Positions 1-6,036 of a DNA stretch of 6,729 nucleotides are shown piece after piece. The notes beneath the pieces were generated by a model. That model worked only from the letters and a program-made list of their open reading frames with translations, was not told the DNA's origin and did no database searches. The stretch is from Rubrivivax sp. GTDB taxonomy: Bacteria; Pseudomonadota; Gammaproteobacteria; Burkholderiales; Burkholderiaceae_C. The stretch is taken from the NCBI GenBank assembly GCA_030693565.1, contig JAUYAJ010000103.1, positions 1 to 6,729 on the forward strand. The letters are read 5' to 3'. Numbering within the stretch: position 1 is the first letter of the stretch; each line of letters opens with the position of its first letter. A program made the translations under genes and the position numbers.

Positions 1-320
1 GCCGCTGTGTAGGCCGCCACCAGGTGCGCCGCGGCCTGGCCCTTGGCCTTGGCCTGGATGTCGGCGGCAAAACGCGCCGGGCTGTCGTCGTCGATGCCGG
101 CGGCGCGCTGCACCGCCGTGCCGGCGGCGGGGATGAAACCCGAGGACAGCGCGGTCGATCCCTGCGGCGTGGCGTCGCGTTCGAGCAGCAGGCAGTCGAT
201 GCCGGCATCGCGCAGCGCCAGCGCCGCCGTCAGCCCGCAGGCGCCGGCGCCGACGATGGCCACCGGCACCTCCGGCGTGCCCGCGGGCATCGCCGCCGCG
301 CGCACGACGCCGGGGTTCAC
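1..320 (-). CDS. FAD-dependent oxidoreductase, fumarate reductase/FAD_binding_2 type (partial, N-terminal part only)
   Basis: The visible 106 residues are the start of a flavoprotein dehydrogenase; the rest lies beyond the left edge. A Rossmann dinucleotide-binding motif VAIVGAGACGL (about residues 20-30) is followed by the acidic residue ending the second strand (LLLERD, E47) and by GSTALSSGFIPAAGT. That last segment resembles the FAD-contacting segment of the fumarate reductase / tricarballylate dehydrogenase / 3-ketosteroid dehydrogenase family. Such enzymes add or remove a C-C double bond next to a carboxyl or keto group. I chose the GTG at 318-320 because it overlaps the preceding amidohydrolase stop as GTGA, like other junctions here. 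An in-frame ATG at 288-290 would drop ten low-information residues and leave a 26-bp gap. Neither start has a good Shine-Dalgarno. In context it probably desaturates or reduces an intermediate made or used by its neighbours. The substrate-binding cap domain is not visible, so the substrate is unknown. Confidence 0.85.
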   Translation of the reverse strand, partial: MNPGVVRAAAMPAGTPEVPVAIVGAGACGLTAALALRDAGIDCLLLERDATPQGSTALSSGFIPAAGTAVQRAAGIDDDSPARFAADIQAKAKGQAAAHLVAAYTA

Positions 321-1789
321 GCCGTCGGCCGGTGCAGGTACTGGCCGCGCGGCTTGCCGATCAGCTGGCCGTCGTCCCAGATCTTCATGCCGCGCAAGAA
401 CGTGGTGTCGACGCGCGCCGACAGCTCCAGCCCTTCGAAGGGTGTGTAGCCCTGGGTCGACGGCGACCCGGCGGCGGCGATGGTCCAGCTGTGCGCCGGG
501 TCGACGAGGGCGATGTCGGCGTCGAAGCCTTCGGCGATGTCGCCTTTGTGGTTCAGTCCGTAGCGCTGCGCCGGGTTCCAGCTCGTCACCCGTGCCATCT
601 GGTTGTAGCCCATGCCGCGGCGCGTGCCTTCGCTGATCAGCGCCGGCAGCAGGTATTCGGTGCCGCCGAAGCCGCTCTTGGCCATCCAGATGTTGCCGAA
701 GTAATGCTTCGGTATCTTCATCTCCTGGCGGCAGCAGGCGTGGTCGCTGACGACCCAGTCGAGCTCGCCGGCGAGCAGCGCTTCCCAGAGGAATTCAACG
801 TCTTCGCGCGGACGGATCGGCGGGTTGACCTTGGCCAGCTCGGCCGCTTTGGAGGTGATGTCGAGCATCAGGTGGCCGATCGTCACCTCGCGGCGGAAGT
901 CGATGTGCGGGAACACGTCGGCCATCATCAGCGCCGCCTGCACCGCCTTCTTCGAACTCAGGTGCAGCAGGTTGATGTTCGGCAGCGCGGTCTCGTGCGC
1001 CAGGTAGCTGGCGATGAACACCGCCAGCCCTTCGCTGTGCTGCGGGCGCGACGCGCTGTAAGCGGCCAGGCCTTTGAGGCTGCGGTCCTTCTCGACGATC
1101 TTGGTGTACGCCGTCATGATCTCGGCGGTCTCGCAATGCAGGCTGAGCGAGATCTGGCGCGCCTTGTCCGGCATCGCTTCGCGCGCCGCCTGCACGCCGC
1201 GCATGACGAACTCGAAATGCGCCAGGTCGTAGCGCTCGTCGTCGCCGATCATCAGGAAGTCGCGCTGCGTGTCGCTGGCGCCATGCAAGCCGTGCGAGCC
1301 GTAGAACATGAAGATCTTGAAGCTGGACACGCCATGCTTTTCGATCAGCATCGGGATCTCTTCGATGTGCTTGCGGTCCATCGGCGCCAGGTGGTAGCCG
1401 TAGTCGACGTAGAAGCGGTCGCGGCTGATTCTCAGCACCTCGGGGAAGAACTTACGATAAGGCCCGCCCTTGTTCAGGTAGTACTGGCCGGTGCGGAAGT
1501 AGTTCAGGCTGGAGGTCACGCCGCCCATCGCCGCCGCCTTGCTCTCGCTGACGGCGTCTTCGGCCAGCGGCGAATAAATGCCGCTGTGCATGTGGGCGTC
1601 GACGACGCCGGGGAAAGCCAGCCGGCCGCGGCCGTCGTGCACGGCTTTGGCGCGCAGAGCGTCGATGGCCGGCGCCACTTTGGCGATGCGGCCGCCGCGC
1701 ACGGCGATGTCGGCGTCGAACACGACGTTGCCTTGCGGGCGCACGACGCGTACGTTCTTGATCAACAGGTCGAACTCGGGCGTTGTCAT
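317..1789 (-). CDS. Cyclic amidohydrolase (hydantoinase / dihydropyrimidinase / allantoinase-like)
   Basis: This 490-residue protein has the usual length for the hydantoinase/dihydropyrimidinase group and is probably a cytoplasmic metal-dependent enzyme opening a cyclic amide, imide or ureide ring. The expected ligands of a binuclear metal centre are all present: the HxH pair in VVDAHMHSG (H66, H68), the lysine that becomes carboxylated in SSFKIF (K158), H218 in SLHCE, H276 in LLHLSS and D349 in VVSDH. Y163 lies five residues after the lysine, the spacing of the substrate-gating Tyr in dihydropyrimidinases. VNPPIR (321-326), the NPAQRYGL region (405-412) and GYTPFEGLEL near the C terminus recall allantoinase and dihydroorotase. 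The ATG overlaps the leuD-like stop as ATGA and has AGGAG five bases upstream (1795-1799). Family and activity type are secure. The substrate is not, and dihydropyrimidine, hydantoin, allantoin and cyclic-imide hydrolases all remain possible. Confidence 0.9.
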   Translation of the reverse strand: MTTPEFDLLIKNVRVVRPQGNVVFDADIAVRGGRIAKVAPAIDALRAKAVHDGRGRLAFPGVVDAHMHSGIYSPLAEDAVSESKAAAMGGVTSSLNYFRTGQYYLNKGGPYRKFFPEVLRISRDRFYVDYGYHLAPMDRKHIEEIPMLIEKHGVSSFKIFMFYGSHGLHGASDTQRDFLMIGDDERYDLAHFEFVMRGVQAAREAMPDKARQISLSLHCETAEIMTAYTKIVEKDRSLKGLAAYSASRPQHSEGLAVFIASYLAHETALPNINLLHLSSKKAVQAALMMADVFPHIDFRREVTIGHLMLDITSKAAELAKVNPPIRPREDVEFLWEALLAGELDWVVSDHACCRQEMKIPKHYFGNIWMAKSGFGGTEYLLPALISEGTRRGMGYNQMARVTSWNPAQRYGLNHKGDIAEGFDADIALVDPAHSWTIAAAGSPSTQGYTPFEGLELSARVDTTFLRGMKIWDDGQLIGKPRGQYLHRPTA

Positions 1790-2271
1790 CGGGTCTCCTG
1801 GGCTTGCAGGCGAAGTTTCAGTTGGGGCAGCAGGCCGCCGGCGTCGATCATGTCGAGCAGGAAGCCGGGGATGGCTTCGCAGCGCAACACGGCGCCGTCG
1901 CTGCGGGTGATGGTGGCGGCGCGGGCGTCGAAGGCGATCGCTTCGCCGTCCTCGATGAGCGCCGCGCGCGGGCAGCTCAGCAGCAGCAGGCCGACGTTGA
2001 AGGCATTGCGAAAGTACAGGCCGCTGAACGACGGCGCGATCACCGCCGCCACGCCCAGATGAACCAGCACGCTGGCCGCCTGTTCGCGCGACGAGCCGAT
2101 GCCGAAATGCGCGCCGGCGACGATGACATCGCCGCGCTGCACTTCGCCGGCGAATCCCGGCCGCACGGTCTGCAGGCAATGGCGGGCCGTGACCTCGATG
2201 CCGTGCTTCATCGTCGCGCCGGGCGCGAGCTGGTCGGTGTCGACTTCGGCGGGCAGGCGCCAGGTTCTCAT
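1786..2271 (-). CDS. LeuD-like small subunit of an aconitase-superfamily hydro-lyase (3-isopropylmalate dehydratase / homoaconitase type)
   Basis: This 161-residue protein is the swivel-domain subunit that partners the LeuC-like protein encoded upstream. Family motifs are VDTDQLAPG (10-18), GAHFGIGSSREQA (53-65) with the catalytic-serine loop, and FRNAFN (87-92). The length fits archaeal-type stand-alone small subunits rather than the roughly 200-residue leucine-biosynthesis LeuD of proteobacteria. The loop after PG reads ATMKHG. In characterised isopropylmalate dehydratase and homoaconitase small subunits a YL-R type motif at this place helps choose the substrate, so specificity probably differs. 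The start at 2269-2271 is chosen because it sits six bases after a strong AAGGAGG and the family alignment begins directly after it; the open frame extends upstream to 2352 but codes for nothing family-like. The stop overlaps the amidohydrolase start as ATGA. Leucine biosynthesis is unlikely, since no other leu gene is nearby. A maleate, citraconate or dimethylmalate-type hydratase is possible. Confidence 0.88.
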   Translation of the reverse strand: MRTWRLPAEVDTDQLAPGATMKHGIEVTARHCLQTVRPGFAGEVQRGDVIVAGAHFGIGSSREQAASVLVHLGVAAVIAPSFSGLYFRNAFNVGLLLLSCPRAALIEDGEAIAFDARAATITRSDGAVLRCEAIPGFLLDMIDAGGLLPQLKLRLQAQETR

Positions 2272-2333
2272 TCGGATCCTCCTTCGTGCGTCGCACGAAG
2301 GAATTCGCCCTTGGGGCGGCCCGGCGGGCTCAT
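2268..2333 (-). CDS. Mini-ORF linking the two hydro-lyase subunit genes (putative coupling leader peptide)
   Basis: A 21-codon reading frame fills the gap between the leuC-like and leuD-like genes. Its ATG (2331-2333) overlaps the leuC-like stop as ATGA, and its TGA (2268-2270) overlaps the leuD-like start as ATGA. The peptide begins MSPPGRPKGE and ends HEGGSE; it has no hydrophobic or regulatory-repeat content. The frame runs straight through the hairpin that hides the leuD-like ribosome-binding site, so ribosomes moving from leuC into this frame would melt the hairpin and free that site. This would couple synthesis of the two subunits. From memory, peptides of the type PPGRPKGEY/F followed by a basic stretch and EG occur at gene junctions in Burkholderiales genomes, but I could not verify that here. 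The frame and its overlaps are seen directly; translation and role are inference. The alternative is chance codons within a structured DNA/RNA element. Confidence 0.45.
   Translation of the reverse strand: MSPPGRPKGEFLRATHEGGSE
2278..2284 (-). promoter_or_regulatory. Strong Shine-Dalgarno (AAGGAGG) deciding the leuD-like start
   Basis: AAGGAGG lies six bases before the ATG at 2269-2271 and is the best ribosome-binding site in the window; the other genes have weak or partial ones. It fixes the start of the small subunit. Its first five bases are the 3' arm of the 11-bp inverted repeat, so access should depend on whether that hairpin is open. Confidence 0.8.
2280..2302 (-). promoter_or_regulatory. 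Perfect 11-bp inverted repeat (RNA hairpin) covering the leuD-like Shine-Dalgarno
   Basis: In the mRNA sense, TCCTTCGTGCG is followed by a single A and then by its exact complement CGCACGAAGGA. As RNA this would fold into a stem of about 9-10 bp with a 3-5-nt loop. The 3' arm contains AAGGA, five of the seven bases of the AAGGAGG ribosome-binding site of the downstream gene, so the folded form should block initiation. No U-run follows, so it is not an intrinsic terminator. A dimeric repressor site in DNA is possible but would be oddly placed inside an operon. The repeat itself is certain; the regulatory role is inferred from position. Confidence 0.7.
2306..2318 (-). repeat. Second small stem-loop in the leuC-leuD junction
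   Basis: Reading in the mRNA sense, CGCCC, a CAA loop and GGGCG form a perfect 5-bp stem with a 3-nt loop, ending three bases before the larger hairpin. Together the two stems make the junction a tandem stem-loop. In such GC-rich DNA a 5-bp stem can arise by chance. It is listed because it lies in the same short junction as the 11-bp repeat. Confidence 0.4.
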
Positions 2334-3598
2334 GATAGAAACTCCCGCGCATCGCTGATGCGCCCGCGCAGCGCCGACGCCGCCACCGTGTAGGGCGATC
2401 CGAGGTAGACCTGGGCGCTGTCGGCGCCCATCCGGCCTTTGAAGTTGCGCGCCGTCGAGCTGATCACCGTGCTGCCTTCGGCGATCGCGCTGCCGTAGCC
2501 GGCGCAGGCGCCGCAGGCGCTGGGCAGCAGCGTCGCGCCGGCGTCGAGCAGCCAGCGCATGATGCCTTCGCGCTCTGCCGCCTGCCGATCCTGCACGCTC
2601 GCCGGCGCCACCAGCAGCGTCACGCCGGCAGCGATGTGGTAGCCGGCGAGCACGCGCGCTGCGGCGCGCAGGTCGTCGAGCTTGGCGCCGGTGCAGGCGC
2701 CGATGTAAGCCACCTGGATCGGCGTCGGCTCGAGGTCGTCGATCGGCCGCACGTTGGCCGGACTGTGCGGCAGCGCGATCTGCGGCGCCAGCGCCGAGGC
2801 GTCGAAGGCATGGTGCACGCCGGGCGCGTCTTCGTCGCTGTGCCAGCGCGCCAGGTCTTCATCCTGCAGTTGCACGCCGGCGCCACGCAGCCAGTCGCGC
2901 GTGACCGCGTCGGGCGCGACCAGGCCAACCTGGGCGCCAAGCTCGGCGCTCATGTTGGCCAGCGTCATGCGCTCGGCCATCGGCAGCGCGCTCACCGCTT
3001 CGCCGCAGAATTCCACCGCCTGGTACTGGCCGCCGTTCATGCCGAAGCGGCCGATCATCGCCAGCATCATGTCCTTGGCGCTGACACCGTCGACCAGCCG
3101 GCCCATCCAGCGCATGAAGATCGTCTGCGGTGCTTGCAGCCAGATCTCGCCGGTGGCGACGACGCCGGCCATCTCGGTGGCGCCAATGCCAAACATGTAG
3201 GCGCCAAAGGCCCCGCCGGTGGGCGAATGCGAATCGCCGCCGACACAGAACAGCCCAGGGCGCAGATGGCCTTTCTGCGGCACCACCACGTGGCAGATGC
3301 CCTGGCTGTCGTAGACATGGGGCAGGGCCTGTTCGCGCGCCCAGTCGCGCGCGATGCGCACGATGCGGCGCGACTCGTCGTCGGCCTCGGGCACGTAGTG
3401 GTCGATCACCAGCACGACCTTGTCCTTGTCCCAGATGCCGGCGCCCAGCTCGCTCAGCATCGGCTGCAAGCGGCGCGGGCCACCGGAGTCGTGGAACATC
3501 GCCAGGTCGACACTGCAGGTCACGATCTCGCCCGGCTGCACCTGCTCGCGCCCGCAGGCGCGGGCGACCAGTTTTTGCGCCAGTGTCTGCGGCGCCAT
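2330..3598 (-). CDS. LeuC-like large subunit of an aconitase-superfamily hydro-lyase (3-isopropylmalate dehydratase / homoaconitase type)
   Basis: This 422-residue protein matches the length of archaeal-type isopropylmalate dehydratase/homoaconitase large subunits rather than the roughly 470-residue proteobacterial LeuC. These enzymes use a [4Fe-4S] cluster to move or add water across a double bond of a carboxylate. The three cluster cysteines are present: C302 in YIGACTGAK, and C362 and C365 in PSACGACAGYG. GGDSHSPTGGAFGAYMFGIGATE (about 120-142) and VIDHYVPE (64-71) are family blocks. Two substrate-side motifs differ from the common form: CTGAK replaces CTNGR, and STARNFKGRMG replaces STTNRNFxGRMG. 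The start at 3596-3598 lies two bases after the Bug-gene stop, with GGAG inside the end of that gene; the open frame extends further upstream only as a shadow of the Bug gene. It must pair with the LeuD-like protein. The neighbours point to a catabolic hydratase, possibly of the maleate, citraconate or dimethylmalate type, which is inference. Confidence 0.9.
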   Translation of the reverse strand: MAPQTLAQKLVARACGREQVQPGEIVTCSVDLAMFHDSGGPRRLQPMLSELGAGIWDKDKVVLVIDHYVPEADDESRRIVRIARDWAREQALPHVYDSQGICHVVVPQKGHLRPGLFCVGGDSHSPTGGAFGAYMFGIGATEMAGVVATGEIWLQAPQTIFMRWMGRLVDGVSAKDMMLAMIGRFGMNGGQYQAVEFCGEAVSALPMAERMTLANMSAELGAQVGLVAPDAVTRDWLRGAGVQLQDEDLARWHSDEDAPGVHHAFDASALAPQIALPHSPANVRPIDDLEPTPIQVAYIGACTGAKLDDLRAAARVLAGYHIAAGVTLLVAPASVQDRQAAEREGIMRWLLDAGATLLPSACGACAGYGSAIAEGSTVISSTARNFKGRMGADSAQVYLGSPYTVAASALRGRISDAREFLS

Positions 3599-3600
3599 GT

Positions 3601-4557
3601 TCACTCCGGCTTGGCGCCCGAATAGGTTACCAGCCGGGCCCAGCGCGGCACGTCGGCAGCGACGAAGCGGGCGAACTCGGCCGGTGCATTGCCGATCGCG
3701 GTGGCGCCGTCGGCCTCCAGGCGCTTGCGCAAGCCTTCGCCCTGGATCGCGGCGCGCGCGGCGTCGCTGATGCGCTGGACCAGGTCGGGCGCCATCTTGG
3801 CCGGCCCGAAGAGGCCGAACCAGGCCGAGCTCTCGAAGCCCGGCAGCGTCTCGGCGATGGCCGGCGTGTCGGGGAATTGCGCCAGCCGCAGCGCGCTGGT
3901 CACGCCCAGCAGCTTGAGCTTGCCGGCGGCCACCAGGCTGCGCGCGTTGCCGACGGCGGCGAACATCAGCGGCACGTTGCCGGCCACCACGTCGCCGATC
4001 GCCGGCGCGGTGCCGCGGTAAGGAATGTTGACGATGAAGACGCCGGCTTGCATCTTGAAGGCTTCGCCGGCCAGGTGCAGCGACGAGCCGATACCGCCGA
4101 TGGCGAAGTTGAGCTGGCCGGGCCGCGCCTTCGCGTAGGCGATCAGCTCGCGCAGGTTGTTCACCGGCAGCGACGGGTGCGCCACCAGCACCGAGGGCGA
4201 GCGCGCCACCATCGTCAGCGGCGTGAAGTCGGCCACCGGGTCGAAAGGCAGCTTGGGGTAGAGCGTGGCGTTGATGGTGTGGCTGGTGAAGCTCAGCAGC
4301 AAGGTGTTGCCGTCGGGCGCGGCTTTGGCCACCGCGTCGGCCGCCAGGTTGCCGCCGGCGCCGGACTTGTTCTCGATGATCACGTTGCGGCCGAGCAGCC
4401 GCCCCATCTCGGGCGCGATCTCGCGCGCCAGCGTGTCGGTGCTGCCGCCGGGCGGCGCACCGACAAAGATGCGCAGCGCCGCGCCGCCGATCTGGGCACC
4501 GGCCTGCCAAGTCGGGCCGGCCAGGGCGAAGGCGGCGAGAACTTGTCTTCTTTGCAT
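3601..4557 (-). CDS. Bug/TctC-family periplasmic solute-binding protein
   Basis: This 318-residue exported binding protein has the usual length for the Bug family (tripartite tricarboxylate transporter substrate-binding proteins), which is greatly expanded in Burkholderiales. The N terminus MQRRQVLAAFALAG...QAGA is a signal peptide with likely cleavage after residue 21; the RRQVL pattern is Tat-like but Sec export is equally possible. Family segments are PPGGSTDTLAR (35-45), the first ligand loop, ENKSGAGGNLAADAVA (62-77), IGSSLHL (156-162) and IPYRGTAPAIGDVVAG (178-193). Bug proteins usually bind carboxylates or related small acids and amides. No TctA or TctB membrane partner is in the window. 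The gene lies 13 bp after livF, preceded by a weak GGAAG site, and 2 bp before the leuC-like gene. It may deliver the pathway substrate to an unlinked TctAB or act in sensing. Service to the adjacent ABC importer would be unorthodox. Confidence 0.93.
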   Translation of the reverse strand: MQRRQVLAAFALAGPTWQAGAQIGGAALRIFVGAPPGGSTDTLAREIAPEMGRLLGRNVIIENKSGAGGNLAADAVAKAAPDGNTLLLSFTSHTINATLYPKLPFDPVADFTPLTMVARSPSVLVAHPSLPVNNLRELIAYAKARPGQLNFAIGGIGSSLHLAGEAFKMQAGVFIVNIPYRGTAPAIGDVVAGNVPLMFAAVGNARSLVAAGKLKLLGVTSALRLAQFPDTPAIAETLPGFESSAWFGLFGPAKMAPDLVQRISDAARAAIQGEGLRKRLEADGATAIGNAPAEFARFVAADVPRWARLVTYSGAKPE

Positions 4558-4570
4558 GAGGCTTCCAGGT

Positions 4571-5281
4571 TCAAAGGCCGAGGTAGGCCTGGCGCAGCTG
4601 GTCGCTGGCCAGCAGTTCGGCCGGCAGGCCGCTGAAGCGCAGGCTGCCGTTTTCCATCACATAGGCGCGGTCGGCGATCTCCAGCGACTGGGCAACGTTT
4701 TGCTCGACCAGCAGCACCGACAGGCCTTCACCGTGCAGGCGGCCGATCAGCGCGAACAGCTCTTCGACCAGCAACGGCGACAGGCCCAGCGAAGGTTCGT
4801 CCAGGATCAGCAGCCGCGGCTCGGCCATCAGCCCGCGGCCGATAGCCAGCATCTGCTGCTCGCCGCCGCTCATCGTGCCGGCGAGCTGGGCCTGGCGTTC
4901 GCGCAGGCGCGGGAAGATGCCAAACACACGCTCGAGGTTGGCGGCGCGATGGGCGCGGGCGCGGGTGAAGGAGCCGAGCGCCAGGTTCTCGCGCACGCTC
5001 AGGTTGGGGAACACGCGCCGCCCTTCTGGCACCTGGATCAGCCCGGCCATCACGATGCGCCGGTAATGCGCGTTCGTCAGGTCGTGGCCGTCGAAAAACA
5101 CCTGGCCGGCGCGCGCCGGCAACAGGCCGCAGACGGCGTTGTTCAGTGTCGACTTGCCGGCGCCGTTGCTGCCCAGCAAGGCGACGATCTCACCAGCGCC
5201 GACCCGCAGGTCCACACCGCGCAGCACCTCGGTGTTGCCGTAGCCGGCGTGCAGGCCGCGGATGTCGAGCAAGGCGTTCAT
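4571..5281 (-). CDS. livF: Branched-chain amino acid-type ABC transporter ATP-binding protein LivF
   Basis: This 236-residue ATPase is one of the two nucleotide-binding subunits of a HAAT-family (Liv-type) ABC importer at the inner face of the cytoplasmic membrane. Walker A is GSNGAGKST (37-45), the signature is MSGGEQQ (137-143) and Walker B is LLILDEPS (157-164). LVEQN (191-195) replaces the usual H-loop histidine by Q, as is common in LivF proteins. The C-terminal QAYLGL is also typical of LivF. The ATG overlaps the livG stop as ATGA. The gene sits with catabolic genes rather than amino acid genes, so the cargo may be an amide, a urea-like compound or a carboxylate rather than leucine, isoleucine or valine. 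Confidence 0.93.
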   Translation of the reverse strand: MNALLDIRGLHAGYGNTEVLRGVDLRVGAGEIVALLGSNGAGKSTLNNAVCGLLPARAGQVFFDGHDLTNAHYRRIVMAGLIQVPEGRRVFPNLSVRENLALGSFTRARAHRAANLERVFGIFPRLRERQAQLAGTMSGGEQQMLAIGRGLMAEPRLLILDEPSLGLSPLLVEELFALIGRLHGEGLSVLLVEQNVAQSLEIADRAYVMENGSLRFSGLPAELLASDQLRQAYLGL

Positions 5282-6036
5282 CCTGCGATCTCACCGCGCA
5301 GCCGCGCTGCCGCGCCGGGGCCCAGATAAGCCTCGATGACACGCACATCGGCGGTCACCTCGGCCGGCGTGCCGGCGGCGATGAGTTCGCCCTGTGCCAG
5401 CACCCAGACCTGCGAGGCCAGGTTCATCACCGCCTGCATCACATGCTCGATCATCAGCACGGTGACGCCGCTGCCGTCGCTGACGATGGCGCGCAGCACC
5501 GGGATCATCTCGGCGATTTCCTGCGGGTTCAGCCCGGCCAGCACTTCGTCGAGCAGCAAGAGCCGCGGCTGCGTCGCCAGCGCGCGCGCCAGTTCCAGCC
5601 GCTTGCGCCCGGCCACCGTGAGGTCGGCCGCGGGCTGGTCGAGCATCGCGCCCAGACCGACACGCTGCGCCACCTGCTCGGCAGCAAGCAGCGCGGCGGC
5701 GCGCCGCGGCTCGTGCAAGTGGGCGCCGACGGCGATGTTCTCGCGCACCGTCTGGGCGGCAAAGGGCTGGACGATCTGGAAGGTGCGCGCCATGCCGGCG
5801 CGGGCGTTCAGGTGCGGTGGCCGGCCGGTGATGTCGCGACCGGCGAAGACGACACGGCCGCTGTCAGGCTGCAGAAAACCCGACATCAGCGCGAACAGCG
5901 TCGTCTTGCCGGCGCCGTTGGGGCCGATCAGCGCCGTCAGCGTGCCGGGCATGACGTCCAGGCTGACGTCTTGCACGGCGCGCAGGCCACCGAAGGCGAT
6001 CGCCAGCCGCTGCAGGCGCAGCAAGGGCTCAGCCAT
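5278..6036 (-). CDS. livG: Branched-chain amino acid-type ABC transporter ATP-binding protein LivG
   Basis: This 252-residue ATPase is the LivF partner. Walker A is GPNGAGKTT (38-46), Walker B is LLLLDEVLAGL (159-169) and the H-loop is MIEHVMQAV with H198. ARTFQIVQPF (83-92) is the Q-loop region typical of LivG. The signature position reads LTVAGRKRLELARAL in place of the canonical LSGGQ or LSYGQ; I believe this variant occurs in other LivG proteins, so the protein should still be active. The ATG at 6034-6036 starts inside livM, giving an 8-bp overlap. An upstream in-frame GTG at 6060 would add eight residues that do not resemble the family start. The stop overlaps livF as ATGA, so the two ATPases are translationally coupled. 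Confidence 0.93.
   Translation of the reverse strand: MAEPLLRLQRLAIAFGGLRAVQDVSLDVMPGTLTALIGPNGAGKTTLFALMSGFLQPDSGRVVFAGRDITGRPPHLNARAGMARTFQIVQPFAAQTVRENIAVGAHLHEPRRAAALLAAEQVAQRVGLGAMLDQPAADLTVAGRKRLELARALATQPRLLLLDEVLAGLNPQEIAEMIPVLRAIVSDGSGVTVLMIEHVMQAVMNLASQVWVLAQGELIAAGTPAEVTADVRVIEAYLGPGAAARLRGEIAG

Noticed and set aside
332..2062. Long open frame on the plus strand opposite the amidohydrolase (576 codons)
   Set aside because: It is an antisense shadow produced by high GC. The minus-strand frame carries a full set of family motifs and the plus-strand translation resembles no family.
2280..2302. The 11-bp inverted repeat as a rho-independent terminator
   Set aside because: No U-run follows the stem on either strand, it lies between two subunits of one enzyme, and the downstream genes remain tightly coupled.
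2272..2352. N-terminal extension of the LeuD-like protein up to an upstream start at 2352
   Set aside because: The extra residues do not look like the family, they would lie across the leuC-like stop, and the ATG at 2269-2271 has a strong ribosome site at ideal spacing.
3547..3562. Short inverted repeat GCCCGC/GCGGGC near the leuC-like start
   Set aside because: Six-base arms within coding sequence are expected often at this base composition, and the repeat is inside the gene rather than over its ribosome site.
2330..3598. Assignment of the LeuC/LeuD-like pair to leucine biosynthesis (leuC, leuD)
   Set aside because: Subunit lengths are archaeal-type, key substrate-side motifs differ, and no leuA or leuB gene lies nearby, so the gene symbols were withheld.
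3599..4510. Fusion of an upstream 304-residue segment to the LeuC-like protein
   Set aside because: The extension is Arg/Gly-rich out-of-frame translation of the Bug gene. The family alignment begins at the ATG at 3598, which has a GGAG site.
5105..5120. 16-bp perfect palindrome GCCGGCGCGCGCCGGC
   Set aside because: It lies inside livF, is explained by GC-rich codons for Pro-Ala-Arg-Ala-Gly, and has no positional link to a gene boundary.
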